Origin: Syncephalis fuscata | Taxonomy: Eukaryota; Zoopagomycota; Zoopagomycetes; Zoopagales; Piptocephalidaceae | Assembly: GCA_025786725.1 (NCBI GenBank) | Contig: JAHLTZ010000011.1 | Coordinates: 124,001 to 188,000 of the forward strand | Length of the DNA: 64,000 bases | Direction: 5' to 3' | In this document: piece after piece, positions 14,162-27,461 of the stretch | Position numbering within the stretch: position 1 is the stretch's first letter | Layout: every line of letters begins with the position of its first letter | Notes under the pieces: model-generated | What the model saw: only the letters and a program-made list of their open reading frames with translations | The model's database searches: none | Told to the model about the DNA's origin: nothing | Translations under genes and position numbers: made by a program

Positions 14162-14827
14162 ACTGGTCAGATGCATTACCCATGCATCGGGGGGATACGG
14201 CACTGACCTACAGCTTTGATAGAATAGAATAAAAAGCAAAGGGCTATGCCCAGCCTTTACATAGTCCTGTGACTATTTTTATCGCTGTCGTACCAAATAC
14301 AACAGAGCACAATGACACCAAGCACATTGAGTAGTACACTGGAGCTGCATGATGGCAACATTCGATGCAAGTACAATACACACATCAGTACAAAGAACAC
14401 TCAAAGCAAATGAAGCAATAAAAGGATTAGTAAGCTATGACCATGTGATAAGTCAATCGTATTTGTCAGTTCAACTAAATCTATAGCTTCATTGACTGAT
14501 AAGACTCACACTTGGGTGTTATGCACGGATCAACGTGTGGTCGTTCAGCAGCAGAATAATATGAATAGATAAATGAATGAATGTTTAAATGATAGTGTCA
14601 TGTATAGAACCAATCAACAACGTGCCTGCTTGCTTGTTGCTTGCCCCGCTTAACATCCATCGACTTTGGTTACACCCACGTTGTCGCACAATAGACCTCG
14701 AGGCGGCATAATGGGGTGCATACTGGCATGGCATATGCATAAATCGCGTTCTAGGCTGTTATTGGTTGAGCACAAGCCACTTGACAAAGCATTCGTGGAG
14801 GCAGACTGATTAGCACAAGATGAATAG

Positions 14828-14862
14828 GAAGGAAGGAAGGATAGGAAGGAAGGATAGAAAGA
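14828..14862 (+). repeat. GGAA-type purine microsatellite
   Basis: Imperfect GGAA/GGATA repeats forming a purine-only tract. It has no coding context. Confidence 0.7.
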
Positions 14863-17132
14863 GGAATGCGCAATGCATTAAAGGGTCCAATCTATAACCG
14901 GTTATCCTTTCTAAATAGTAACGATACAGATACCAATCGCTCTGTTGGTCTTCTATTCTCGCCAGAATGCATGCATGTGTCCTATTGCTTGACTCATTGC
15001 TAACAGTACCCTTGCAAAAGCAAGCTGCATGTGACGCGGCTTATGGCTGCTAAAGGCCGATGGAGGTTTTATTGCTCAATATGCAGCTGAACGACACAGC
15101 GGTACGTGTATCGTGTATAGCGATAATTGTATTATTTGTATTCATGCACGTATCTAGATCGCTTTGTTCGGCATATTGCGCGTAACACCGAATAGAACAG
15201 CAAAAGGAAGAACATTGAAGCAAGTGTAACAATAGAACATTTTAACGGCAAATTATGAAACATTACTAGCGTATTCTGTGAGGTGAAGCAATGGCCGCTA
15301 AATTAACGAAATAGACACCAACGGTGCGTGTTTACATCGTATGTGTAGAATAATATACTAAATAGCTGTAATAGATTTATTTCTAGCTATTTGATATTGT
15401 TATTATAGTATTAAATATGTAGAAAATCATCATTGATTTTATATATGCGAAGAAATAATAAACAAGCCTGGAAATATGCAACACTACGATTTAATAACAA
15501 TTATACACATCATTAATAAACTGTTTTACAGTCTTAGAAAACATTTTACGCCCATTTAATAATGACACAGACAATTAATATAATGTTAACAGTGATTTTT
15601 AATTTAATTGAGCGCATAGTGCTGAAACAATTACAAAGAAAGCGCGTCTAAGGGCGCGTTTTATGGCTATCATGGCGAATCTCAAAGTAGAGAACACGCA
15701 CCGTCTATGGCCAAACTAAGAATATTTTCTCCTGGCTATCCATAGTAATAGAATAGGTATGCATACGATGCACACACAGTCCATAGAGTTTTAAAAAGTG
15801 TCGGTGAGAAAAGAAGCAGTGCACTATTATCGGCAACAATAATAAGCACACCGACCGAATAAGTAGATTTTAACAAACAATTAAAATAAAGAGAGCGGCA
15901 ATAAGGAAGGTGATAAACAACGGAACGAGAATGAAAGGAAATGGAAATAGAGAAAAGGCACATATACTTAGTATTAAAGTAATGGCAAATACAGTAAGAA
16001 AACGTGAATAGCAATAATAATAGACACGGCAAATAGCAAAAATAAAGGTAAAGATAAGTGGACTTGCCTACACTACATTAAACATGCGTATTTCTATTGC
16101 TGGTGGCAACCGTGGCGTATGATACGATATTCGTATTGATCATGTCCATTAATAAAACATTGCTTAATGTGTTGTAGTATGCCACCGCAGTCATGCTGAT
16201 ATGCGGGGTATTTTTTTGTTGATATTCCTAATGACTTGCTGCTGCTGTGTTAGGAATTAAGTCGAGTAGTAGCTAATACAATCTATAGTAGTGAATCAAT
16301 CGTTTAAGATAAACTGATCAATGCAAACGATGCATGGTGATAAATTGCAGTGTTGTCAAACGCATGCTATCGTGATTGAATGGTTGGTTATACATTCTGG
16401 GACGCTTTGTTGGTGTACGAGTACTGTACACGCGTTCGGATGCAGTATCGATTAAAGCTCCATATAGACCGTGCAAGCCAGTTCATCGTTGGTTAGCCGG
16501 ACGAAGCGTAATGACTCAACCGGCGACTGTTGCTGAACTGGCTGCAATGGATGGCTAATGCAGTTGCCAGTCCACGGCTCATAATCACCATAAGTAATGC
16601 CTAATAACTGTGAGAATGATAATAGCTAGACGCGACAAAAAAATAGATTGCTGAACGAGTAAGAAAGAGGAGAATAAACAGAGTTATACAAGACTGCTGT
16701 TTAAAAAACCTGGAGAATATTGCTAAAGACAAGGCATAGATGAAAGAAAAAAACGCAGTAAACATGAAAAGATCATATTGTATGGTGGCGCTACCATAAT
16801 CAATGATCATTAAATACGAAATACTTGAAAGGGGTCAGAAAGAGATCATCTGAAATCAGGTCGAATCGGGTCAGGTCAGGTCAGGTCAAAGTCGTGTGCG
16901 GCAAATCATATCAAGCGTCGTTATTATGGGCATAAAGGTGATCTATAGTATGAGAGAGAGAGACGAGTAGCGTTACAGTTTATGAACCAGTCACACATGA
17001 ATAACGATCATCATCCATACACTATAATAAATAGCGAATGGCTGGTTGATGCACCGTTTAAGTGATGGTAGCATAGCATCTCAGCTATCGTTTAGAATGG
17101 TCAGTTGAATAATCAAGTGTAGGTGAACATGA

Positions 17133-17678
17133 TTATTTGTTAAGAAGTGGCTCGTTAATCACATCGTGACGAAGGGCCTTTACAGCGCCGACAATGCGTC
17201 GTGAGACTTCGATGGGCACATTCGATTGAAGTGCACCGTCCAAGTGACGTAGAGCGCAGTCGAAGAAGCGCTGTGTGATAGGATGGTGGTCAGCGTCGTA
17301 GTAGGAACGCTTCATAGATTGGGCGTGGTCGGCGTCTTCGCCGAGAGCAATGGCTGCAAAGTAGGTGAGTAACTGATGCAAATGGGCCTCATCTGGACAA
17401 CCTGGACCATCGCTCTCGTTACCGTCCTCATCCTCGGAAGCACTTGGCGAGCTAGTGCAATTAATAGAAGCCTTTTGGCTGGCCAACATACGACGGAAGA
17501 ATTCCTCGACAACGCGTGCCACGGTATCGTCGTCGAGTAGTGGGTGCATATTGCGCTCCGAACGGAGGCCGGACATTGATGAAGTATCAGACATGAGTGT
17601 AATGTAGTGCTGCTCTGTGGTCATATCCACGGAAAAAGTCGCCAAAGAAGTCAAGTTAAGCGCGACCGCAGACGTCAT
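17133..17678 (-). CDS. Truncated-haemoglobin-like protein (tentative)
   Basis: Single-exon 181-residue protein, ATG at 17676-17678. From about residue 45 it reads like a group I truncated globin: a VARVVEEFFRRML helix, then LLTYFAAIALGED (compare the family's AFL..ALGG motif), then RFFDCALRHLDGAL and a final helix VSRRIVGAVKALRHDVI. A Ser/Asp/Glu-rich insert of roughly 30 residues separates the first helix from the rest. The proximal histidine expected in the F helix is not clearly in place: the segment is KRSYYDADHHPIT, with Asp at the aligned position and two His nearby. If it is a globin, haem binding is uncertain. A non-haem globin-fold protein is an alternative. Confidence 0.45.
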   Translation of the reverse strand: MTSAVALNLTSLATFSVDMTTEQHYITLMSDTSSMSGLRSERNMHPLLDDDTVARVVEEFFRRMLASQKASINCTSSPSASEDEDGNESDGPGCPDEAHLHQLLTYFAAIALGEDADHAQSMKRSYYDADHHPITQRFFDCALRHLDGALQSNVPIEVSRRIVGAVKALRHDVINEPLLNK

Positions 17679-20600
17679 TTGAACGCAAAGCGATAGTCTT
17701 TAGGTGCGCGTAAGTTAAGATGCTATGGCAGACAATTTATAGTAGTAGTAGTAGTAGTAATATCAATAACAACTAAAATAGTAGCCAAAGACAGTAAAAT
17801 AACGATGCGAATGTCGTTTAATTCAAAGTAGCTTTTTGTCTTTAATAAAGATGGCTCGAGTTAGCATGCACGCATAGATAGACGTGGAGTGTACGAGTAG
17901 ACACGTGCGCTATCGTATAACGACAAGGGGAGTTGTGGTGCAGTTAATAGGTGAGCGTACAGACACACACACACGTCCGTAGAGAGAGTGAGGGATAAGG
18001 AGTAGTAAGAAAAAAAAGGAAGAACGTGCCGGCCGGTCGTAAATTGCAAATAGTAAGTAGCTTTGAACGTATGAGAATACAAGAGAACGACGACAGGCAG
18101 TCAATAAGCGATAGAGTGAAGGGGAAGAGTAGAGTAGTGATGGTAATAGTGATGGTAGTTGTAATAGAATAGAATAATAGTGCTATGTTGCTAATAAAGA
18201 ATAGAACGGTTAAAAGACGTGTACGAGTAGTGTGAGTAGTGTGCGAGTAGAGGATGGATAGATAGAGAGGGAGGATAGAGAGAGGAAGAGTGATAGATGT
18301 GAGTGAGTGTGGATACTAAGAGTAGTAAGCGATAAAAAGAAAAGTGGAATGGAGTGAGAATCGCTTGCTTATATAACAAATAGACGTATTGATTCACACA
18401 CCCACACGACAATGCAGACCCACTGTTTTTATACGATAGAAAGGAGAATGTGAAAACGATCCAATAAAGACCTAGAAATGAAGAATGAAGAATGAATAGA
18501 TTTGGATGATCATGACTCAATCCGTAGTATTTATATAGAACACAGCACATTTTTCTCCCCTTGCGTTGATAAATAGTTGCTATCCCTCAGTCTGGCAGCG
18601 TGTGTGTGTGTGTGTGTCAGTGTAAAAATAAAATTCGGGGAAAAGGATAATGCTGAATGGTGGTGGTGGTGATAACAAGAATAATAGAAATAGACTCATT
18701 GTAGTCATCATTATACTTGTCGTGCCTATCACGGTGGTCGTCGTCGTCGTGATGCTTGTGGTGGTTGCAGCTGATGCTGCAGCAACGCAGCCCTCAATTG
18801 CCAGTTGAATTGCTGTCCCCTCCTCCTGGTGGTGGTGGTCGTGGTCGTGGTCGTTGTGATGCTAGGCAGTCGACATGGGCGAGCAACGGCGAGAATGAGC
18901 GTTGCACACGCGCGCACGCGCGTCCACATTCAAAAACATCCATGGTCAACACTGATACACACACCCATTTACATCCACATGTACCCACCAGGAATGGACC
19001 CCTTTTTTTAATACCGAAGGATCCCGCACACACTTGTTGCATTTAGGCGGTGGTGTGCTTACTGTTTATTGTGTTAGTCTTGTTTGCCTATCTTTCTTTA
19101 TTACTATAAAGAGATGTATGCGTATCGGTTTGCATTATAGTTTGTTGTTATCTTAGATTGACCAATATTATTGCTATGTTGTTATTATCATTGTTGTTAT
19201 TTATTATGATAGTAATAATAGTAGCGATGCCTAGAACTGTATGTTCCATTGCTATGGCTATTATTACTCTAGTAGCCTATCATTGGACGTTGCGCCTTTG
19301 AAACGCCGAATGAATCTATTTTCGCTCTTGGCTTCTTGGCACTAATTCTGGCTTATGCAAGTAGGTTTTTCCGACCGAAACAATTCGCGCTACTTTGACT
19401 CACACCATTTATCATTAGTTGATTATTCAGCTGTACTACCATGTTCATTAATTACTACTTACCTTGTTATTATTAGCACAATGATGCGAATGATGCTAAT
19501 GACGTTAATAATGATGACGAGTGTTGCAATGTTTACTACTGTTACAGTATTATTATAAAATTATTACATTATTACATATCATTACATATCATTACATATT
19601 TTATTATTATTACATATTTTTATTTTTATTATTATTAACCTTATCAATAAACCATCCAAGATGATCATGATTAACTAGTGGATCTGCATGGTCTCTATCT
19701 CTAGCTTGTACCCCTTTGCCTCGACATGTCCCCTATATTTCTTCGTTTTTACTAGGACAAATAGCAATGGTTTATCCAAAAAGGTTATAGCCGTAGTGAG
19801 AAAAAGGCAATTACCACGGTGAGTAGATAATACCGGATCACAGTAACATCATGATCCTTATCATTATTAGAATGATCGTCATCTCACCTTCCTTGTTACT
19901 GCGTACAAGTATACAAGTATACAATGTACAAGTTGTTATTGGACGTGGCATGCAATGCATCAATCCATATTTATCCTGCCACGCCTTGTTTACATTGGCA
20001 ACGTCTCCTCAATTTCGACGTTGTTCGCCAATCAGCTTTAGCTAATGGTGGCGAGTGGCACCAATCAACGGTCTATAGTCAAATCTCACATGGCATTCAA
20101 CGTATTCGCTAAACTAGGAAAGACTACTTTGATCCATGATGGGTAATCTAGCAAGCCATACTTGTAAATCGTTCATTATGATAGGTGTAATACATACACA
20201 ACGTGGTGTTATCATGTAAGGAGTAAAGTCGACAACGGGGGTAAACATTCGGGTTTTTTAATGGCGTCTCCGAGCGGAGATTGAATAATAATAATTGAAA
20301 GATGAAATGCAGTAATAGCGGTGCTGCAATACTGCATTGTAGCTGATGTGTTCGGGCCGAATCCCAAGTAATAACTGTCCTAGAAAAGTAAACCATATTA
20401 CTTGATAAGCTTTAACATAAATATACACACGCACTTTCTCTCATACTTTGAAACGATAAACATTAATGGGTAACTTTACTGCGGCAGTTTGTTCTCTCTT
20501 GCCTTGAAAAAAGCTGATCGGTTGGGGCGTGATCGGAAACCGTAAAAGTGTAAAAAAAGTGCAAAGATTTGCGCTAATATCCTTCAATAGCGATACAATA

Positions 20601-22916
20601 CATCGTTTCAAATGTTAAAAAAGAAAATTGCTTCAGTCTTGCTTTTTTTGCTACGTTCTACACTCAAGGCAAAGATTTGCCAATAGATATGCTGTAATAG
20701 ACACAAAGCAGTGACAAGGCATGGGCAAAGGAGTACTAGTCCAAAAACAAAAAATGTGTACACATTTGTAGTTTAATCGGAGTTTTGATATTTATGTTTC
20801 AAGTAAATAAATTGAACTATTTTTACTATAACGGTTTATAGCACGAATTTGTTGATGCATCATTGTTCTTTTTCTATTCCTACTACGACTTGATTGAGGT
20901 ATGTTGATTGCTTCTACTTTTACTCAAGTGATGTCAATGTTTCATTCTATGGTTGCCATAATACAACATTTTTTACAATATTCTATTCTACTATTGTACT
21001 CAACTTGGTAATTGATGCAAGAATAGTTTGGTGATAGACATGATAGGCCAATTCAATGGTTAATGGCCATGTTGGATTGCCAAGCTTCTCCTCAATAAAA
21101 GTTGCAGTGACAATAAAAACGCGCCTGCTAATTGGTAACTGTTGCTGCTGTTACTATTATTACTGCCTCTACTGCAATCTGTTTCTATATTTTACTTGAC
21201 CCTATTTTGACATCATAGCAAAATGAGGCCAAAGGTACCATTATCATCATCATCATCATCAACATCATTGCACACCTGTTATGCATATGTACACACAACT
21301 CTTTGTCTTGGCCAATGCTATAATTAGATGCCAATGGGCCATAAACGTGATGTGTATGTGCCTATGTGTGCAAGGGCCAAGACTATCAAGAGTGATGGCA
21401 TAAATAGTATATACAAATTATAGCACAACACGCGTTTAGCACAGATCACACTAACCAATACAATAGCACTAACTATTTTTTATTATACGTTCTTTGTTTT
21501 ATCGGACATAAGAAAAGCAATACAAGGATTGATAAACACGTTGTGCACTTAACATGTGGGCAGATCATTATTACAAGCATGTAGATGAATAAACAGATAG
21601 ATAAGCGCTACTTTGAAACTGCATACTTGTAGTAAAGTTTGCATTCTTATCGCCGTAGATGGCAATACACCCTATGGCCCTATTATATATAAATAAGGCT
21701 AAATACTGTCCCTATAATGCTACTAGATGAACAAGTCAAGTGATAGCTATGGCCCTGTAATTGTAAAAAAGATTTGTGCGACAGTGATGATTATAATTAT
21801 CGTGTTAATCATGATAATAGTTTGGGATTGCATCGGTGTTTATCCTTGTAGTGCAGCGCTGTACCATCTCAGTTAGCGCATGCGCGCGTGTTTTGCAGCA
21901 TGCGAACTTGGCCCCGCGCACGCACATATGATCTTCATGTACTTTACATGACAGCTCCTTTCATCCTTCATCAATAAGTCGTGATGTCATTGTGACAGCG
22001 GCACTTTATTGAAGCTCGGAGGCTCGGCCTCCGAAGTTCCAGGTTTACTGATAATGATTGGCTTACACGCTTTAGATGCATGAGCGTGTGACACACTCAA
22101 GTCACAATCGAAGCAAAGAAGAAGGAAAAGAATAAAAGGGAAGGAGCACTGGTTTTGCCGCGGCTTATATTAATATTTAGGGTACTAAAAGTCATGTGAA
22201 GCAGATTGTACTAGGTAGCTGATAATTCCTTGGTAAACATATTAACGTGATGCCATTAGCAGTATCAAGGTGTGTGTATTTGTATGTATGTATAAGTATG
22301 TATAAGTGTGTGTGTGTATCAAATTATGTGCTTATGCATTACAGTGAATATCGATGGATAAATACGATGTGTGCTTGCTTAGCCCGCCGGCTAATCTGGA
22401 TAAAAATGCCAACACCATCAGCCATATTTATTCTTGTTAATGCATCTTGACTGGCAAGGATTAGCCTTATTGCAAATGCCAACTTGTTTTATCGGACTTG
22501 TATGGGATTATCAATTAACCGTGTTCATTATCACTGTAAGTTGAATATAAACTTGTTTTTCTTAAATGATATTTTATAAAGTCTTTTTTTTAATTCGGCA
22601 AATGCAATAAATATTAGATAGTGTATTAATAGATACTACATCTGAAACAATCTGAACTAATCGATTGTTGCAGACATATTATAGGCATTAATGAAAAGTG
22701 CTGCAATTTTATTAAATGGTAAATACTTACTGGTTTACTATGTACTTTATTAGCACACTAATAACAAATTTATTATTATTATTGGTATTTTTATTACTTT
22801 CATTGTTAAAGCATATTTTAATTAATATTGGTAAATAAATTACTTTTAATAAGTTATATTTAATCGTTTCATTTATTCGTAAAAAAACATTTACTAAGTA
22901 ATAATAATGGTGCTGT
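17679..22916. other. Long gene-poor region upstream of the globin-like gene
   Basis: 5.2 kb with purine-rich plus-strand sequence (17.8-18.5 kb), a TAG-repeat near 17743-17758, a GT microsatellite (18598-18617), GGT/CGT repeats (18.66-18.87 kb) and a CATCAT tract near 21240. A 7-bp inverted repeat CGGAGGC/GCCTCCG sits near 22016-22032. Open frames here are low-complexity and have no motif; none is called. Confidence 0.45.
18598..18617 (+). repeat. GT dinucleotide microsatellite
   Basis: A short uninterrupted GT run in the gene-poor region. Confidence 0.8.
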
Positions 22917-25487
22917 TTAGGCAAAATGGTCACGACGGCTGTCGTGATGGTCGCGCCAAGCAGCAAGTTCGTCCATTTGTCGTCTCCACCAGCGGTTCAT
23001 ACGAGCTACCGGCGTTAATGGCTTTTTATGGGATAGATATGATGCTTTTTTCAATCGGCCAGAGCAGCTTTTATTACCATGCTGACTAAATACCACATCC
23101 CAAGGATTACCACCTGCACCTTGGCGTTTTGTCATTGCTGAGTAGCGTTCGCTAGCTGATGTATTATATGCCATAGCAATTAATTCCTCTTCAGGATTAT
23201 CGTCATTGGTAGCCATTTCGTCAGTATCCATGTCAAGTTCGTCTTCTGCATCGGAATGTAATAAAGAGTTAACATAGCGCGGGAAAGTATTGCGATAAAG
23301 CAAATCAAGCACAGCGTGATATGCTTCGTCAAATATTGTTGGCTCAATATGACCCGAGGTTAGCGCATCGCGAGCTCGGCGGCGTACGCCATGATCGACA
23401 TTGACTTCGAGAAGTGCACCTTCGGCCAAATAGACGTAGTAGAACTGGCGGTAATCTTCAGCAAGCCAATCAGGCAATGGGCCATTATTGACAAATGAAA
23501 TCATTTGTTCATTTCGTTCGGTAAAGACTGAGCCAGGGCCAATGGTCATGTGGGATGGAGTACATGTAACAGGTGTACTAATACGATCACTCATCGTGGA
23601 AGAGGCACGACTTGATCGAGTTGTATGAAGTGTTGATGTCGGCGATAATGATAATGGCATTAGCGGTATTGACGTGGTGGCTGGTGACACTTTTGTGGTG
23701 GTAGCAAATGGTGTTAGATTTGCATTGGCTGATGCAGTTGATTCATCCATAGGTGGCGATAAGCAAAACGCCGGCACTGGTAGTGAAGGCATTGCAGGTG
23801 CTTCAGCCAAACGTGTAGCACGTGCACTTGCCGTGCTAAATTGCCGTGATGCAGCTAAAGATGATGTGCGTTTTGTAATGGTTATGCGCGGTGTTGTTGG
23901 ACTTGAAAGTATTGAGGCGCTGCCTTGATAAGTCGATAACTTTACGTGCTGTGCCAATTCAATCATTTCGCTTTTATGGCTATTATTGGAAATAAAACTA
24001 GAGGTATTGGAAATAGGTGATATTGGGCGAGACTGCATGGCAGATGGTGAAATGCTCGATGTCGCAAATGGTTTTGTCGTTACGTCAGCTGCCGTAGTTG
24101 CAGCTGTAGTCGTTGGAATTTCAATACATGATAAGCGTGGTAAATTCCAATCAAGTGCTACTTTTGTCGTATCAACTTCTTCAGCACGTGCTGCATCATC
24201 CGCCATATGATAGTGTTGTGGCGAAGTAGGCGCAAACTCGACCGTGCCTGGAAGGCCCAAAGCCCGCATGGCCAATGCAGTCTGCATTGCAACATGTGCT
24301 GCCTGAATTGTGCCCCATTGTTCAGCGGTGGTTTGTTCAGCCTTCAATCGCTTTTGCTCTTCGCGTTTCATTTGCTGGCGTTTAACTGTTTCCGTACGTT
24401 CTTTAAGTGCTTGATATTCTTGAATAAATCGACAATTTTCTAGAGAAAAATCAGCTTCAGCAAGCTTTTCCAAACGTCGAAATGCCGTGGGATTTTCTAA
24501 TGCCCGGTAGAATTGACTGCGTGACAATAGGCGACGTTCCAATCGTAGACGTAGTGCACGGCGTACTGGACGAACTACCGATACTACATGCACTGAAAAT
24601 AGCATGACAGCCAGCCAGCAAATGGCATCGACTTGGTGTTCAAGTGCTGGCACGCTTGTCCATGTAAAGTAGATAGGTATGATAAGCAGTGTGATAGCCA
24701 CCGTAAATTGCAAGTCACTTGCAATGTTATAGGCATCGCGTAGACCGACAAGTAGCCAGACAATGATCGGACATAGAATGGCCATAAAGAATCCAAGCAT
24801 AATGTAGAGTGGTATATATTCCCAGTTACTCCAGTTGTGATGGCCGACATCTAGCGGTACAACTCGATACCTTGTAGACAAGCACTGTACTAGAAGCAAA
24901 CATATAAGCGTACTAATACCGATCGCTGCCATAATCCCCGTTAGCGTCATGTCACCTCGAGGTGCACGTCGACGACGAAGCCAGTTCTGTTCGCGATGTA
25001 ATTGAGCACGCGCTTCGTCAGCGTTTGCTTTGGCTGCGGCAGCTGCATTGCGTGCTTTGGCACGTCGAATGTCAGCAAGAAATCGTGCACGCCAAACACG
25101 GCCCAATAACGAGACAGTCCATGCGGAAAATCCAATATAGGCCCCCCATAATGGTAAAAACGAGGGAGTCCCCGAGGGTGAGGATGCTTGAACGAGAAAT
25201 ATTGTACTAACACCTGTGGACGCAATGGCACCTACCACCGTAAGAGATACGGAGCGTTTACGTAATTCTGGTGTGTCGGGTGCAAAGTAGTAATAGCCCA
25301 TTGTTGTGACAGTATAAATGGCTGCTAGCAAATAGGCTAGCACGAGGTAGACAATACTCTCGATAGGACCGGGTTGTCGATTCATAGGTTTAACGTTGAA
25401 TAAGCTGATTAATAGTTTGACATTAAAAGCTGTAGTATAAACTAACATCCAACAGACAAAAATTGCACGCAAACAAAAGAAACACAA
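22917..25487 (-). CDS. 7TM-RGS protein with the RGS domain split by a long insert
   Basis: Intronless frame of 856 residues. Seven membrane helices follow Met35 (codon 25383-25385), at about residues 44-68, 79-100, 111-131, 180-203, 223-249, 259-279 and 287-305; counting from Met1 adds an eighth, signal-like hydrophobic segment, so Met35 may be the real start. Right after the last helix comes the first half of an RGS domain (about 325-362: FYRALENP...FSLENCRFIQEY). Its second half (about 650-745: YVYLAEGALLEVNV ... NTFPRYVNSLL) appears only after roughly 290 Ser/Thr/Ala-rich residues. RGS domains accelerate GTP hydrolysis on G-alpha, and membrane-bound 7TM-RGS proteins are known in plants and fungi. 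If both halves fold together, the insert is a disordered loop. Confidence 0.75.
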   Translation of the reverse strand: MCFFCLRAIFVCWMLVYTTAFNVKLLISLFNVKPMNRQPGPIESIVYLVLAYLLAAIYTVTTMGYYYFAPDTPELRKRSVSLTVVGAIASTGVSTIFLVQASSPSGTPSFLPLWGAYIGFSAWTVSLLGRVWRARFLADIRRAKARNAAAAAKANADEARAQLHREQNWLRRRRAPRGDMTLTGIMAAIGISTLICLLLVQCLSTRYRVVPLDVGHHNWSNWEYIPLYIMLGFFMAILCPIIVWLLVGLRDAYNIASDLQFTVAITLLIIPIYFTWTSVPALEHQVDAICWLAVMLFSVHVVSVVRPVRRALRLRLERRLLSRSQFYRALENPTAFRRLEKLAEADFSLENCRFIQEYQALKERTETVKRQQMKREEQKRLKAEQTTAEQWGTIQAAHVAMQTALAMRALGLPGTVEFAPTSPQHYHMADDAARAEEVDTTKVALDWNLPRLSCIEIPTTTAATTAADVTTKPFATSSISPSAMQSRPISPISNTSSFISNNSHKSEMIELAQHVKLSTYQGSASILSSPTTPRITITKRTSSLAASRQFSTASARATRLAEAPAMPSLPVPAFCLSPPMDESTASANANLTPFATTTKVSPATTSIPLMPLSLSPTSTLHTTRSSRASSTMSDRISTPVTCTPSHMTIGPGSVFTERNEQMISFVNNGPLPDWLAEDYRQFYYVYLAEGALLEVNVDHGVRRRARDALTSGHIEPTIFDEAYHAVLDLLYRNTFPRYVNSLLHSDAEDELDMDTDEMATNDDNPEEELIAMAYNTSASERYSAMTKRQGAGGNPWDVVFSQHGNKSCSGRLKKASYLSHKKPLTPVARMNRWWRRQMDELAAWRDHHDSRRDHFA

Positions 25488-27461
25488 AGCTCTAGTCTAT
25501 AAGTTGAATAAACACAATATAACAGCTCAGCGGCGATGAATCTTAAGCAGCTGAGGTATCGTTTTAAATATCGTTATTGGTATAAAGTTGGCCCTTGGTT
25601 CAATAGCACGCTTGTAAACTAACAATAATAACAACTATAAGATATTCTACTGTTTTCTTTAAGTACCGAATACTAATAGTGCTGACGAGATAATAATAAT
25701 AATAATAGACTAATGATAATGATAATGACAGAGTATTACGAAAGTGGTATAAAATAAAGCGTAGAACAAAACAAACTGGTACTTAAGCGTAAAGTGCCAA
25801 AAAGAATAGAACAAACTATATTACGGGTAAAAAGTTTGCTTATGAAGAAAAAGACATAACTGTACCGACTGCTTCTAATGGAACACAGCAAGTGGGCGGG
25901 TGGTTCGTTAGCAAAGTAAAAGAGAGTTGATATGATAACGGTGTCGTGGTGGCGGCGTCAAGTAAAGAAGGCGATAGTGGCAAGAGATGCCGTTTAGGCG
26001 GAGTGAAAAAGTAGCGCTGGAAAAGATGCAAACTTTCGTGCTAGCAAAAGGCGAGAATTATAAAAAGGCTCTGGCAGTCAGGATAGTTCGGAGTCAATGA
26101 CTCGATAAAAAGAAATAGCTTTGCGGTTTATAGAGGCCATGTGTGTTCCAAAATGCTTAAAGAGATTCTCGTTCCAAAACGTAGCTACACGTTTTCACTC
26201 CGCGGATCACATTCAAATAAGGCAACGTATTTATATCAACACATGTGTTTTTATGTTTTATATGGGACAGGTACCAATTCATTTGAATTTATGCGCACGC
26301 GCTTAGATAAATAAATTTAATAATAAGTAAAATTAGTTGTACATCAATATCTCTGAACAATAAATCGACATCGGCAATAATGGGCCAATAAAGAATGGCC
26401 AGGGATTGTACTAGGTTGCACATATTACAATAATAAGGGCTACATCTTTCAATGTAGTGGCGTTTTAAATGGGCGAGAATAGCAATAATGGTTGATCATA
26501 TCAGTATTTCAAACATTATTTCATAATAGTGGATATAGCCATTATACAAGGCTATAAAATATACATGCTATCATATAAAACACTTGGCAATAAAGCATAG
26601 TTAAATAAAATAGCCGTAATGCAATACACTCAAATAATTGGCTAATTCTAAACATTCTAGTCGCTCAATTACTCAGCCAAGATAATACTAACAACAAACA
26701 CGATTTGAAAACTTTATTTCTTTATTTAGTACATAGTAATAAATGATACAACCGTGACAAACCGTAGCATCAATAGTAAACTATTGGCTTTATACTAAAT
26801 TGAATTTAATAGTTAACTAATATACAATACGATAATATATATATATCATTTTTCTCGTCTTTACTCGCCATATCTATATTTCTTAGTGCAAAACATTATT
26901 GTCAAATAATACTATTTTCTATTGTCAAATCAATCTAAATTAAAGATAATCGACTATTGTAATTTAACTATTTAATTACATTGTTTATTATTGCATTGAG
27001 TTCTATTAAATAGTTTGAAATGCTTATAGAAGTATTTTGTGCTTTATTGTTCATTTAACAGAAATGGCTTTATAGCAAGAATGCGATGTAGTTGGCGTAA
27101 CGCGAAATAAAAGCGAGAGAATTGATGCAGACGGTACTACGATTACTGAAAATTAATGACGGAGTGCAGCGTAGTAAAGTATACTAATTAAAAAAATGGA
27201 TACACCTAGATAGGGGAAATCTAGCGCGCGCTATTAAGAAGGACAGAATGGTAAATAAGCGAGTAATAAGTGGTGATGATGGTGGAGAGGAACAGGGTCG
27301 TAATAACAAAAGAGCTGTTTGAAATCGTGTTACAATAAACAGGATAATCTATTGAGAAGCGAGACGGGTATGTACGTATTATGGTGTACACACACGCGCG
27401 CACGCATCATCAGACATGCAATATGCGTATTGATTGGACAAAATAGATAGAAGCTTTGCCA
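25488..27461. other. Intergenic between two minus-strand 7TM genes
   Basis: About 2 kb, AT-rich, with an AAT repeat near 25690-25708. It holds the promoter of the 7TM-RGS gene and the 3' flank of the next. No gene seen. Confidence 0.5.

Larger units (their letters stand above)
12408..17132. other. Long gene-poor region
   Basis: 4.7 kb without a convincing gene. It has AT-rich low-complexity tracts (13.3-14.1 kb), a short hairpin at 14133-14161, a GGAA-type purine microsatellite at 14828-14862, and GGTCA repeats near 16865-16890. A weak plus-strand frame near 16376-16557 has no supporting motif. Non-coding transcripts cannot be excluded by eye. Confidence 0.45.

Noticed and set aside
18729-19046. 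Several overlapping frames on both strands
   Set aside because: They are made of GGT/CGT and GT simple repeats with poly-residue translations; no gene support.
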